From the NCBI GenBank assembly GCA_963840445.1, contig CAWIZC010000040.1, positions 1 to 64,000 of the forward strand: 64,000 bases of DNA, written 5' to 3'. The notes below the pieces were generated by a model that ran no database searches, was not told where the DNA came from, and saw nothing but the letters and a program-made list of their open reading frames with translations. Positions within the stretch are counted from its first letter, which is position 1. Every line of letters starts with the position of its first letter. Source of the stretch: AWTP1-13 sp963840445. GTDB taxonomy: Bacteria; Pseudomonadota; Alphaproteobacteria; Rhizobiales; Hyphomicrobiaceae. The translations under genes and the position numbers were made by a program. Below are positions 1 to 8,839 of this stretch, piece by piece.

Positions 1-71
1 CCCCGGTCGATTGATCAGGGCGTCAGATCGACGGCACCCGCGGTTCCGCCTCTGCCGGCTGCGATCCACGA

Positions 72-110
72 TCAAAAAGCGCCCCGGATTGGCATCGGGA
101 CGCTTTTTGA
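72..110. terminator. Bidirectional hairpin terminator
   Basis: Two 15-base arms (72-86 and 96-110) pair with a single G-U-type mismatch around a 9-base loop. The stem is GC-rich and is flanked by an A-run on the left and a T-run on the right, so it can act as a Rho-independent terminator for transcripts from either side. It lies upstream of the first gene in the window. Confidence 0.7.
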
Positions 111-254
111 TTGGTGACAAGAGTGCTCATGGAATGTCACCAGCGGCTTGGCTTGCCGGCAAAACGGTAGCGTCGTTTAATTCCGTTCCCAGTGGAACCA
201 CCCCCGCCCAGTGGTCGTTTCTTGGTTTGCTGTGTAGCGGCTAGGGAACCTGCA

Positions 255-1038
255 ATGGGCAAGGCCATCACACTCGTTGTTATCTGCTGTTTGGCAGGGT
301 CTGTAATCGCTTACGGATTTGCTTCACGCAGCAGCCCACACCAGCGCCACCGGGCACCGCAGCAAGGGGGTGCTATGCTTGGAGACAACGAGGGTGGCAC
401 GCTACTGGCCGCCGGTTCTGGGGCGTGGCGGGTTGCTCCCCGTGCTAAGGTTCCTTCGGGCACCGAGCGTACATTTGCGACGGAGGTCGTCATCGTACCG
501 GCCGTGAAGGTCCCGCACTTTGAGCATAAAACGATCCCGATGCCGGGAGACCAAGGCTCGCTTGCGCAGCAATTACAGCGCGAGCTCGCTCGGGTGGGTT
601 GCTACGATGGCCAGATCAATGGCGTGTGGACGACCTCGAAGCGTCAACGCCACGCTGCCGATCCACCAACCTGACGGTGTCCTTCTGGCATTGGTGCAAA
701 GTCAACGCGTCACAACCTGCGGTGCGTCATGTCCGTCGGGTCAGGGCCTCAGTGATGATGGCCGCTGCATCCCAACTGCGATCCTTTCGCGCGAGGCCTT
801 AAAGGATAAGAAGGCGATCCTCGCGACTTCGAGCTGGTCCACGACAACCGCACTGGCGCCCAATCTGACATCCTCACCGATGGAAGGAAAAATGGCGCTG
901 GCTGGCCCCAAAGCCGAGGGCAGCGCGGGCGTCCTAAAAACTGAGCCCATCCAACCCACACGTGACCGTCCTCCGGTAGCACGTCACAGCGGTGGTCGGG
1001 ATTGGAGATCCGAACTTTGGAAGAGGTTGCCAAACTGA
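255..1038 (+). pseudogene. Decayed secreted protein of unknown function (frameshift/deletion)
   Basis: The ATG at 255 follows an AGGGA-type ribosome site and starts a hydrophobic signal-like segment (MGKAITLVVICCLAG). The first frame reaches LARVGCYDGQINGVWTTS near 630, a short motif I associate with rhizobial secreted proteins carrying a peptidoglycan-binding-like domain. After that the homologous sequence continues in another frame (VNATLPIHQPDGVLLALVQ, then a cysteine-containing stretch CGASCPSGQGLSDDGRC) to the stop at 1038. About ten expected residues appear to be missing at the junction, so this looks like a real small deletion plus frameshift rather than a one-base error. The family link is from memory of similar proteins; function unknown. 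Confidence 0.55.
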
Positions 1039-1089
1039 GGCTTTGTCGGAAGCCGCTATGCGCAATTGGTTTCTTCTTGCGGGCCAAGC

Positions 1090-1314
1090 CTAGCTTTGCG
1101 CGTTAGGCCGGTTCTCATCCGGTGTGAAGATGCTTGCCACCAGTTCAGCCGTCCGGGCGCGAGCCTCGGTGTGCGCCGCCAAGTTCTCATAGCCCAGCGC
1201 TATCCGCTCCATGATCCGCCGGTTGTGCGGGTCTTCGATGAGTTTGGCCGCAGCAAGGGCCTCCAATGCGAGCGCCCGGTAGTGGGCAGCCGCCGAAGGC
1301 TGAGTGTTTGGCAT
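1090..1314 (-). CDS. Small alpha-helical hypothetical protein
   Basis: A 74-residue protein with an internal helix-rich, alanine-rich sequence (AHYRALALEALAAAKLIEDP, then RRIMERIALGYENLAAHTEA). Short proteins of this pattern are common in rhizobia and have no assigned role. I chose the ATG at 1314 over the longer upstream reading because it is preceded by GGAAGG about nine bases upstream and because the extra upstream residues look non-coding. It has no close partner and lies in the gene-poor left part of the island. No membrane segment or signal peptide is visible. Confidence 0.55.
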   Translation of the reverse strand: MPNTQPSAAAHYRALALEALAAAKLIEDPHNRRIMERIALGYENLAAHTEARARTAELVASIFTPDENRPNAQS

Positions 1315-2584
1315 GGCGTTGAGCCTTCCCCCATCCCCCAGTATCAAATGACGTAATGCCGAGCACCGGCAGCTGGTTCCACCTAATGCCATCAGCAAGG
1401 TTTTGGCGTGCTCGAGCAAATCGGCGACCGTGCCGCGTCGAGCGGCACGATGGCAAATCCGCGACAGTCCACGATCAGCTGCGCTTACCCACAGACAGTT
1501 AAGTGATGAAGCATATCGCTAGCGGACTGTTAAGAGACCAGCCGGTGCGGGGCCGGCCAGCCGGGGCGGTGCGGGGCTGCCTCGGCGCTGCGCCCGAAAG
1601 CCCGAAAGAAAGAGGCGCACCACGCAAATGCGTGAGCGCGCCCCTTCTGCTCGTGGGGTGCGGGGTTCCCGCAAGCATCGGCGCCAAGCTAAGTGTGCCG
1701 GGGCAATTTTGATCACCGTTTCTTGGGATTATCGCTGCGCGCGAGAGACGGCGTCTGGGGTTGGTGAAACAACCGTCTGGCAAGCAGGAAAAAATTCTAG
1801 GCGTGCGTCCACGGGGCTTGGGGTCAAGCGTACCAAGCCAACGGTCATAACTTCAGTCCTATCAACGAAGGTAGGTGTGGCGGTCGCGAACCGCCGGATG
1901 CGGGCCACGGAGCCACTCGCGTCCGTCCGTTTGCGTACAGAATTGCCGCTTGCTCTTGTTGCTCCGCCTTCCCAAGCTGACTTGCCGGCGTCGCCTCTCC
2001 TCATCCGGGGCGGGCCCGGACAGCGCGGAGAGAGACGCTGCATTGCCCCTGCGTCTCCCTCCCGCGTAGCGCCGCCTTCCGCCTCATGCAGCTTCAGTGT
2101 GGACCTGCGCCCTCGAATGGCCCAACTGGCGATCGAGAGGTTCACGCAAGCCTAACCTCCGGCTTGCTCCGATATGCCGTGCGCGGCCGGTTCCTCCTTT
2201 GCTGACGCACCTCGGATGGCCGATCGAAGCGAACTGACCAGCAATCAGGTTGTCCACAGCTGACCGTCGTTCTGCCACGAACCAGGCCCAGATTTTCGCG
2301 TTCTATTCTCGTGACCGAGAGTGCGTGCCCCCTACGCCAAGCGCTCGGGTCCAGGAAGCGGGCCGTCGTGTCTGTGGTGCGTTGTGCTGCGTCAGTGATG
2401 CGTAGCGACGCCTGCTCCCGGCAGCCGATGCGGTTGTGCAGTGGCCATCAAGAACAGCCCTGCGCCCTTCTCCCTGCGCCTATGGGGCGATGCTTGCCAA
2501 ACGAGTGGCAACCGAATTAACCCCAGCACGTTCACCCCGCAGAAGGCCTCCCGCTAGCTGGAGGGTGAGATCGCGAACGCCCGC
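1315..2584. other. Gene-poor stretch of the accessory region
   Basis: No reading frame here has a convincing start, ribosome site or recognisable protein family. The frames that remain open are arginine- and proline-rich, as expected from GC-rich non-coding DNA, and several overlap on opposite strands. Part of it (about 1520-2150) resembles the kind of intergenic sequence often mis-called as short proteins in rhizobial genomes, but I cannot prove that. I see no clear repeat or hairpin. Confidence 0.4.
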
Positions 2585-2845
2585 TTACCTCCTCAAGCCG
2601 CTGGCAATAAAAGCAGTCGCTGCGGCAACGCCATCTTCGTGGGCCGCGCGTCGCGAGTCTGCTTGAACCTGCATTGCCTTTACTAGGTCGGCAATTTTCA
2701 GACAGTACCCCTTGCTCGGTCTAGTTCCTTGACCACACCGGAAGGCATCTGACAGGGCAACGGCTTGGCTATTTGTTTTGGTCACCCGCATGGTCGGCCA
2801 CGGCGCGCGCGTAGGGCGTGCTTGTTGCGTCACTTCGTCCGCCAT
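2585..2845 (-). CDS. Possible small hypothetical protein
   Basis: An 86-residue frame starting at an ATG at 2845 and ending with TAA. The C-terminal half (CLKIADLVKAMQVQADSRRA, then AHEDGVAAATAFIASGLRR) has balanced composition and looks helical, unlike the arginine-rich shadows around it, which is the main reason to list it. Codon third positions are less GC-rich than in the core genes to the right, in keeping with foreign or decaying island DNA. I recognise no family. It may equally be a remnant of a longer gene or non-coding. Confidence 0.3.
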   Translation of the reverse strand: MADEVTQQARPTRAPWPTMRVTKTNSQAVALSDAFRCGQGTRPSKGYCLKIADLVKAMQVQADSRRAAHEDGVAAATAFIASGLRR

Positions 2846-3169
2846 GCTCTCGCATGGCGCGACCTCTGGCGCATGCTTGCTGGCTAGTACGTGTCGATAA
2901 CGCTCCCTCAACATCCACGCGCTCAATCCGTCCAACTAGCAAATGCGTCGTTCACAATGGCCGATCCGCACGTTCTCACAGGCTAGTTGCCAAGCGTTGC
3001 CCTATCGCTTCCGCTTGTAGGGATTTCGCGGCGACGGCTGATGTAGGCGGGTCGCATCGGCGTGCTGACGACCAGCTGGTCATTCGCCTTGATGACGAGC
3101 GGCTGCGAGAAAGCGTGGACCTGCTGCCAGGATGAGTGTTGGGTGAGCTTGCCGCATATGCTGAACTCA

Positions 3170-3559
3170 TTACATGAGTTGAGCGATGCGGGCGACGATC
3201 TCCCGGGGGGTGACGGGCTTAATCAGCAAGGGTACTTGCGGCGCCTGGCGTATGGCGGCACTGGCATGTGCCGTATGAAAGAGGAACGGCACACGGTGAG
3301 CGAACAGGGCCTGACACACCGCGCTGCAGTCCCGGTCGCCGAGCCGGATATCGAGCACGGCCGCAGAAATGTCATTGCGACAGATCAGCCGCAGCGCCTC
3401 GGTTGCAATGGTCGCAGCGATGATGCCGGCGCCTGCCCCGCTCAAGGCAGCGTGCAGATCCAGCGCGATCACGGGCTCGTCTTCGACGATCAGCACGCAT
3501 GCGCCGACGAGGGATCTTCGCTGCCCGTCCGCATCTCCGAGGATGTAGGTCGTCTGCAT
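3170..3559 (-). CDS. Stand-alone response-regulator receiver protein
   Basis: A CheY-like receiver with no output domain. Visible family residues are the acidic pair in VLIVEDEP, the phospho-acceptor aspartate in AVLDIRLGD, the threonine in FLFHTAH and the lysine in LLIKPV, so it should accept phosphate from a histidine kinase. The start at 3559 gives 129 residues; an ATG at 3610 is possible, neither having a strong ribosome site. It is the first of three related receivers within 1.8 kb, and no kinase is nearby. Similar single-domain receivers are abundant in Bradyrhizobium-like genomes, where they are thought to act as phosphate sinks or shuttles (inference). Confidence 0.8.
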   Translation of the reverse strand: MQTTYILGDADGQRRSLVGACVLIVEDEPVIALDLHAALSGAGAGIIAATIATEALRLICRNDISAAVLDIRLGDRDCSAVCQALFAHRVPFLFHTAHASAAIRQAPQVPLLIKPVTPREIVARIAQLM

Positions 3560-3843
3560 GAGCTTGAGCTGTGCGATCCTTGGCAGCGCTCTGACATTGC
3601 AACTCCCCATGCTTTTCTGGCGTTCCCGTGCAGAGCAGCGTTCAGATGGCGGAGGGTGCGTTGCGCCAAATCCACTACCCACGAGTTATCGCGCCGGCGC
3701 GGTTGCAACAGGCTGCAGAACCAGCCGGATCAGGCGTAAGCTGCAGATGCGCTCGCCATTTGCCCCGTGTGCAATCGCGATGGGCGAGCGCGTCTCCTTG
3801 TGGCCTCGATCGAACCTCCTTGGTCGAGGCCTTCTTTTCAATG

Positions 3844-4137
3844 CTAGCTGGGCCGCGTCGCCGATAGCAGCATGTTGAGCCGCGCCAGGACTGATCGATG
3901 GCCTTCCTGCGGCAGGTAAAGGACCACCGGCATCATAAGCTTGCCAACCATGTCGCGGTGCTGCGTATTCACCAGCGCCGCCGAGAACCGAAATCTCGCG
4001 CAGCATGCAAGCGCACCTGCCGGATCACGCACGACCATGCTCTCGCCCCGATCACGTTCGATCGCGTCCTGCAACTCACTCATGGAGGATGTCACGTGAG
4101 GCTCTACGATGAGAATGACATAGCCGTGGAGTGGCAT
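3844..4137 (-). CDS. Degenerate receiver-like protein
   Basis: A 97-residue protein beginning MPLHGYVILIVEP, matching the first strand of the receiver fold of its neighbours (GYSILVVEDEP in the gene to the right). The acidic pocket is reduced, and the position expected for the phospho-acceptor aspartate reads ALVNTQHRD. The C-terminus (MPVVLYLPQEGHRSVLARL) keeps the late strand and helix but not the conserved threonine and lysine. It therefore looks like a pseudo-receiver that cannot be phosphorylated in the usual way, or an eroding duplicate. It is oriented with the receiver at 3170-3559, separated by about 285 bases. Confidence 0.55.
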   Translation of the reverse strand: MPLHGYVILIVEPHVTSSMSELQDAIERDRGESMVVRDPAGALACCARFRFSAALVNTQHRDMVGKLMMPVVLYLPQEGHRSVLARLNMLLSATRPS

Positions 4138-4521
4138 TGCGAAATCCCGCCCGTATGCGCTTTGCCTCTGCGTCCCTAAACGCGATACGGATCAAGCTGG
4201 CCAATGCGACAGGTAACCACACAAGGCATGCGTGCAGGCGATCGCTCGGCAACCGACCTAGCAGCGGGCATCCCGCTAGCTGCCGTTGCGTCGACCGTCG
4301 CTGTCACAAGAAGTTCACGGATTGACTGCGTAGGGTGCAATGTGCACGCAAGCGTTGGTTGCCGATCAGGCTCGCACACGCGAAGCGTCGGGCGTTATGA
4401 ACCAAACGATGTGACCAACACGCGGCGCATCGTCGTGCCCTCGTTAGGCAGGCCAACAAGGGCCAGGTGACTTCCTATTCGCCCCTCGATATTCTTGCAC
4501 TGGGTGCTGGGGCTAGTGCAC

Positions 4522-4898
4522 ATGGGAAGCGCCTTCCCGCTGACGGGTTACTCGATACTGGTTGTCGAAGACGAGCCCCTTGTCGGCATCGACTTGGCGG
4601 ACACGCTGAGGGCTGCAGGCGCTCAGGTCGTCTTCGCGAAATCGGCGAGTGAAGCGATCTCGTCTTTGGACCGCGTCCAATTCACCGCAGCCGTTCTCGA
4701 CTCAATCTTGGCAGTCACGACTGTGCGGCGGTCTGTCAGCGTCTTCGGGATCGCGAGATACCGTTTCTCTTCCACACTGGATACACCGTTCCGCTGGCCG
4801 GTTGGGAAAGCGTCACAGTGATTAGGAAACCTAGCATGGCGCAAGAGATAGTTGAGGCGGTTGAGCGGCTGTGCAGGTCACGCCCGCAAGCAGCCTGA
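4522..4898 (+). pseudogene. Receiver protein, frameshifted
   Basis: Starts at an ATG at 4522 and reads a clear receiver N-terminus (GYSILVVEDEPLVGIDLADT) up to the phospho-acceptor region AAVLDSIL. Near 4711 the frame is lost: the continuing receiver sequence (DCAAVCQRLRDREIPFLFHT, then VTVIRKPSMAQEIVEAVERL) is in the next frame and ends at 4898. A one-base change restores a protein of about 125 residues with aspartate, threonine and lysine in place. It is a paralogue of the two receivers to the left, on the opposite strand. Confidence 0.65.
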
Positions 4899-5278
4899 AG
4901 TCGGCGACCGCCATCTTCGCCGGCTAGGAGTGTTCGATGGCGCGACCGAGTAGCTTTTCTTCAGATGCTTGGTCCCTCATTCGCCAGCCGGTACGCGGCG
5001 CAGCTCGTCAAGCGAATTGGCTTCGAGGCATCCGGGACCGTTCTGGACAACGCGAGGCGTTCCAGTTCATCATCTGGGATCTACGCGGTCATAAAGACGA
5101 AGAAGAACGTCGTGGCAGCCGCGTGATGATGAGCAGCACGATCAGTGGATCACGTTCTTGGACAACAGCCATGAGGGTCACTGCCAAGATGCTGGGAAGC
5201 TCTCCACGCCCAGGTGGAATGTGGATAAGCTTCACGGAGAGAGTGTCCATATGTGCATTGGCCTTCGACGGGGACGCC
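4899..5278. other. Stretch without a convincing gene
   Basis: The only candidate is a 53-codon frame at 4965-5126 (starting MLGPSFASRYAAQLVKRIG), which has reasonable composition but no clear ribosome site and no family I recognise; it could be the end of a truncated gene. The rest shows overlapping shadow frames only. The PRC-barrel gene on the minus strand ends at the right edge. Confidence 0.35.
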
Positions 5279-5638
5279 TCACCAGTAGGGGCGGACGTTG
5301 TAGTAGGTGTGCGTCTTGGTCTCCCAGTTGCGGTGCCGCCAGCGGTCGTACACTGAAGGCTGGCGCGTCCAGAGCTGCGCCTCGGTGACGCTCGTTTCGA
5401 AGCCGTTCAGCTTGGTGTTGAACTTGAGGGCGCCCCACGGCAGCGGACAGTGGCTGTGTCCCAAGCCGATGAAACCGCCGAAGCTCATCACCGCGTAGGT
5501 GACCCGGCCAGAGATCTTGTCGATCATCAGGTGATCGATCTCGCCGATCTTCTTGCCCTTCATGTCGTAGACGTTGACGCCTTCGACATCTTCGCTCGAG
5601 ATGAGCTGGTGATTGGGGTGCGCGGTTGCGCTTGCCAT
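5279..5638 (-). CDS. PRC-barrel domain protein
   Basis: A 119-residue protein with a single PRC-barrel: the motif GVNVYDMKGKKIGEIDHLMI followed by ISGRVTYAVMSFGGF and a LPWGALKFNT strand is typical of the family. The C-terminus is aromatic-rich and ends PYW, as in many rhizobial PRC proteins. The ATG at 5638 has GGGAG about twelve bases upstream. There is no signal peptide. Stand-alone PRC-barrel proteins are often stress-induced in this group, with no defined biochemical role. It stands alone here, transcribed away from the recombinase. Confidence 0.85.
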   Translation of the reverse strand: MASATAHPNHQLISSEDVEGVNVYDMKGKKIGEIDHLMIDKISGRVTYAVMSFGGFIGLGHSHCPLPWGALKFNTKLNGFETSVTEAQLWTRQPSVYDRWRHRNWETKTHTYYNVRPYW

Positions 5639-5880
5639 GGTTTTACACTCCCTTGATTTGAAAGAGATTGTGTTGAGAAGGCAACGCCGAAAGACGGCAC
5701 CTTGTTCCGGTCTGCGGAGGGGCCGGTCCATCGCGTGCAAACGGGATTATTGCTTGCGCGGCTTGAAGCGGATCGCCGCGCACCGTCCTTGTTAGTCACC
5801 AGCCTATTTGATACAGTGAATTGTATCGAGATGTCCCGTGTTTATGGGCATTTGCAGAGCAAGCATTCCGGAGGGTTCAA

Positions 5881-6479
5881 TTGGGACGGGTTGCCATCTA
5901 CTGCCGGTCAGCACCGACGACCAATCTTGCGAACGACAAGAACGCGACCTGCGTGCGTTCGCCAATCGGGCAGGGCACGAAATCGTCGCCGTCTTCAGGG
6001 AGACGGCCTCAGGCGCCAAGAATGACCGCGCCGAGCGCAAGAAGGTCATGGCGCTGGCGCAAGCCCGCAAGATCGATGCGATCCTGGTAACGGAGCTCAG
6101 CCGCTGGGGTCGCTCGACGCAGGACCTGGTGCAGACACTTGACGACCTTCACAGCTGGAAGGTCAGCGTCCTTGCGCAAACCGGGCTGAGCTTCGACCTG
6201 AGCACTGCCAGCGGCAAGCTGATGCGCACCATCATGGCTGGCTTGGCTGAATTCGAGCGAGATCTCATCCGGGAACGCGTCAAGTCCGGTCTAGCCGCGG
6301 CCCAATCCCGCGGTGTCGTTCTTGGCCGACAGGTTGGCCAGCGACCCAGCGACAAGAAAGCCAAGAAGGTGCTTCAGCTGCATGAGGACGGTCTGAGCTA
6401 CCGTCTGATCGGCCGCAACGTCGGCTTGAGCAAGAACACGGTGATGGACATCATCAGGCGGGAGGCGCTGGCCACATGA
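5881..6479 (+). CDS. Serine recombinase (resolvase/invertase family), one-base frameshift
   Basis: A site-specific recombinase of about 199 residues. A TTG start at 5881 has GGAGGG six bases upstream and reads GRVAIYCR; the frame then shifts at about 5908 to STDDQSCERQERDL. One missing G restores YCRVSTDDQ, which contains the catalytic serine. The rest is intact: the resolvase core (LVTELSRWGRSTQDLVQTL, GLAEFERDLIRERV) and a C-terminal helix-turn-helix (LSYRLIGRNVGLSKNTVMDI). Short resolvases of this type excise or invert DNA between specific sites. It sits in an island beside tRNA-Glu and is the only mobility gene visible. Either the gene is inactivated or the base was lost in sequencing. 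Confidence 0.8.
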
Positions 6480-6946
6480 ATGGTCTGTCGCTGGCTCCGA
6501 GAGGCCTTGGTCCCAATGCGAGCCGCTTTCACACACCAATGGCCCGAATCTTGGGGACCGGACCATTGGCATCCGAGGGCTTACAAGACGCAGACGCTAC
6601 GCGCCCTGGTGGGTACATAGGCGCACGCCTGCCGAATGAGCTTGAGACTCGGGAAGTACCTACTGGGTGGGCGATCTTATTCCACCTGGCTAGGACCAGC
6701 TGCAGCCAGCTGCCTAGACGATAATTCTATAGATACCGAACCCCGCGAGAACGAGGACCCAGAACAGAAGGATTGGTAACCAGCGCGGCGTCGTAAGACG
6801 ATCAAATATGGTGGGAAGAGGCAGGGTAGGTCTTTGGGTTGGTGGCACTAGCTCGCTCCCGAATATGACAGCACCGACGGCACAATGCGACCGAGACTGA
6901 GTTTGCTATATCTGAATAATGCGGTACGGTATCGGACAAACGGCGA
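6480..6946. other. Gene-free stretch downstream of the recombinase
   Basis: No supported gene. It contains the first copy of a diverged 64-base repeat (6600-6663), otherwise nothing I can name. A recombination site for the upstream recombinase could lie here, but I see no clear dyad of the expected kind. Confidence 0.4.
6600..6663 (+). repeat. Diverged island repeat, copy 1
   Basis: About 64 bases aligning with 7241-7305 in the same orientation. Shared blocks include GGTACA, AGGCGCAC, GAGCT and the 14-base block GACTCGGGAAGTAC. Copy 1 lies downstream of the recombinase gene with no gene of its own. Confidence 0.5.
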
Positions 6947-7180
6947 TCACAGCGCGGCCTTGCCGCGCTCCTGCATGAGCCGTCGGCAGGTGCGTTCCCA
7001 TACCTGTTTGGTCATGTGCGTTCCCGAATCCCAATCTTGCAGGCATTGCGAAAACATCGCAGTGGCGTGGACCTTTGCATCGGTTGAGTTTTCGCTTTTC
7101 GGCCGCGGATCAGATTGGGCGTAGGCTGCGCCGCTGGCAGCCACCAGTGACAGCCCGTAAACGAGTATGCGCATGTGCAT
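6947..7180 (-). CDS. Small secreted hypothetical protein
   Basis: A 77-residue protein with a clear signal peptide (MHMRILVYGLSLVAASGAAYA, cleavage likely after AYA). The mature part of about 55 residues has two cysteines (FSQCLQDW and ERTCRRLM) that could form one disulfide in the periplasm. The start at 7180 or the methionine two codons later are equally possible; the ribosome site is weak. Family unknown. The second copy of the diverged repeat lies just upstream of it, in its probable promoter region. Confidence 0.65.
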   Translation of the reverse strand: MHMRILVYGLSLVAASGAAYAQSDPRPKSENSTDAKVHATAMFSQCLQDWDSGTHMTKQVWERTCRRLMQERGKAAL

Positions 7181-7240
7181 GGGAATACCTGTGGTTTCGG
7201 CGGGCCATCGACGTGAAAACGCATTTCCACACAAACACGA

Positions 7241-7305
7241 CGCGTCCTGCAGGGTACACAGGCGCACACTTGCTGCTCGAGCTGGAAGACTCGGGAAGTA
7301 CTTAC
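7241..7305 (+). repeat. Diverged island repeat, copy 2
   Basis: Aligns with 6600-6663 over about 65 bases, roughly three quarters identical by eye. It lies 60-125 bases upstream of the secreted protein at 6947-7180, so it may be part of its promoter or leader. Confidence 0.5.
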
Positions 7306-7424
7306 CGTCTGGACAACCACGACCTGCTCGACCTGGCTGTTTGGCGGACCTCGCGCGGCCGATGTCTCGGGGGCTCCAAAATAGAGCGTAGCAACCCGTT
7401 GGCTGAGGGCGCAGGATACCATCC

Positions 7425-7619
7425 ATGATAGACGGCATGTGGCTGCTGCTCACCTTTGGTCCGCTGCTCTGGATGGCACTGATAGCGGCCGTCTTCGGCT
7501 GGGATGGAGAAGACCCGGCTTGGGTGCGAGCGCTGGTGCTCTACTGCAAGGCGCTGTGCCTCACCGTCGGCATCGTCGCGATCTGCCTGCCATGGGTCGG
7601 CTCTTTGAGCACCATGTAG
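7425..7619 (+). CDS. Small two-helix membrane protein
   Basis: A 64-residue protein with two hydrophobic segments (MWLLLTFGPLLWMALIAAVF and a second ending LCLTVGIVAICLPWV) joined by an acidic loop (GWDGEDPAWVR). This is a plausible inner-membrane hairpin with both ends on the same side. The ATG at 7425 has only a weak AGGAT-like ribosome site. No family recognised and no partner; the next gene is on the other strand and converges with it. Confidence 0.5.
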   Translation: MIDGMWLLLTFGPLLWMALIAAVFGWDGEDPAWVRALVLYCKALCLTVGIVAICLPWVGSLSTM

Positions 7620-7671
7620 GCGGATTGGAACCCATGTTCGGTTGACAAAACCCAACGCCAGCCCCGAGTGC

Positions 7672-8088
7672 CTATGCTGTCTGGTCGATTTCACGGGAGC
7701 GGCTGATGCGCACCTCTCCTCCCCAGCAGAGCTGCGCGCCCCTACGGGCTTTTCGCCGCTCCCGTCCGTCACCCGCAGCGAGAAACGATATCGCCGACCG
7801 ACCGTTTATGAGGATGGTCGAACGGACGATGCCGGACAGATAGCGTTCGAAGGACCGCGGTTTAGGGATTTCTGCTTTTTCCAGCTTTCGCTTCTCCCGC
7901 ATGAAGGTGCAGCAGCGCGCCATGATCTGCCCCTGCGTCAGGTCCGCCAGCGGAGCGCCGTCCAGGTGCATGGCCTCAACCGTCATGCGGATCTGCAGAC
8001 GCGCCCAGGCTTGTCGCCCACCCCGCTTGCGCGACGTCTCAGCTTTCGTGAGTGCCAGAGCTGGCTTTGCTGCCGCTTTCGCCTGCAT
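7672..8088 (-). CDS. Basic hypothetical protein
   Basis: A 138-residue lysine/arginine-rich protein. The N-terminal two thirds (from MQAKAAAKPALALTKAETSR through TFMREKRKLEKAEIPKPRS) look coding and cytoplasmic, while the last 30 residues are arginine-rich and may reflect a frameshift or a degraded end. No domain recognised. It follows the cluster of small paralogues at 8145-9120 on the same strand after a 56-base gap, so it may be the last gene of that unit. Confidence 0.45.
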   Translation of the reverse strand: MQAKAAAKPALALTKAETSRKRGGRQAWARLQIRMTVEAMHLDGAPLADLTQGQIMARCCTFMREKRKLEKAEIPKPRSFERYLSGIVRSTILINGRSAISFLAAGDGRERRKARRGAQLCWGGEVRISRSREIDQTA

Positions 8089-8144
8089 CGTCCGTAGTCC
8101 TGTGCGCTATCGCAACGCTGGGTGACGCAACAGACTGGACACAC

Positions 8145-8360
8145 CTACTCGGCAGGGTCGGCCTTCTTCGGCGCAACAAACATGACCATAATCTCGTGAG
8201 CAGCTGCACGATCCTCCGGTTGCTCACGGTAGTGGCGGTCCCTGGCTTGCGCTTCCGTCTCCCCGACGTGGACAAGGATCACCGCGAAGCGATAGTCTTG
8301 CCGGGGAGCAAGCGCGTCGATCCGCGCACTCAGACGATCCAGTTGCGACTTGCTCACCAC
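8145..8360 (-). CDS. Small paralogue-cluster protein, D
   Basis: A 71-residue protein starting at GTG 8360 and beginning VSKSQLDRLSARIDALAPR, followed by the pattern ILVHVGETEAQARDRHYREQ. The same N-terminus opens the two genes upstream, and the GETEA-RHYRE segment recurs in the copy at 8620-8839. Its start overlaps the end of the upstream gene by seven bases, implying translational coupling. Function unknown; I associate such proteins with rhizobial prophage-like islands (memory, not proven here). Confidence 0.6.
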   Translation of the reverse strand: MVSKSQLDRLSARIDALAPRQDYRFAVILVHVGETEAQARDRHYREQPEDRAAAHEIMVMFVAPKKADPAE

Positions 8361-8620
8361 GGCTGCGTCCCCCTGGCTGATGAGAACTCGTGGAACCGCC
8401 GGACTATGTCACCACGCTCCTCACAGGACAGCTGAGGTGGGAATGGTTGCCCCTCCGCCTCTGCCGCTGCCCACATTCTCTCGGCGATAACCTGTAAGCG
8501 GCGCGTCAAGCCCTCTCGTGGGTCGTCCATTGTCCGGTCGACGCCGCTGTTGCAGTTGGCGCGTGCTGCCAGCGCCTCAATCCGCGAGGACAGCCGATCG
8601 ATCTGTGTCCTGGTGACCAC
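8354..8620 (-). CDS. Small paralogue-cluster protein, C
   Basis: An 88-residue protein starting at GTG 8620. It shares the N-terminal block TQIDRLSSRIEALAAR with its neighbours but has a different second half (LTRRLQVIAERMWAAAEAEG, then LSCEERGDIVRRFHEF), so only the first helix is common to the cluster. Its start overlaps the stop of the upstream gene by one base (TAGTG), and its own stop overlaps the start of the downstream gene. Role unknown; the shared helix could be an oligomerisation or targeting element (inference). Confidence 0.6.
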   Translation of the reverse strand: MVTRTQIDRLSSRIEALAARANCNSGVDRTMDDPREGLTRRLQVIAERMWAAAEAEGQPFPPQLSCEERGDIVRRFHEFSSARGTQPW

Positions 8621-8839
8621 TACGGCGCACCCCCGTCAGGTGCAGGATCAACGATCACCCGCTTGATGAACAGGGTTTGTGATGCCGTCCGCTGATGCGG
8701 GTGCTCTCGGTAGTGACGGGTCTCGGCATCAGCCTCGGTTTCTCCCTCGCGTAGGCGGATCGCCACGAACGGGACTGTCGCGGGGCCTCAGCGCTTCAAT
8801 GCGTGCTGCGATTCGATCGATTTGCGCTTTGCTGGCCAT
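8620..8839 (-). pseudogene. Small paralogue-cluster protein, B (frameshifted)
   Basis: Starts at ATG 8839 with MASKAQIDRIAARIEALRPR. In that frame it stops early, but near 8780 a one-base shift restores VPFVAIRLREGETEADAETR, then RHYREHPHQR, ending at a TAG at 8620-8622. The restored protein of about 73 residues is a clear paralogue of the gene at 8145-8360. Its start lies inside the end of gene A and its stop overlaps the start of gene C, consistent with a compact operon. Confidence 0.55.

Noticed and set aside
1729..2145. 138-codon minus frame in the left island
   Set aside because: No ribosome site, Arg/Pro/Gly-rich, overlapped by an equally long plus frame; more likely non-coding.
4965..5126. 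53-codon frame starting MLGPSFASRYAAQLVKR
   Set aside because: Reasonable composition but no ribosome site or known family; too weak to list as a gene.
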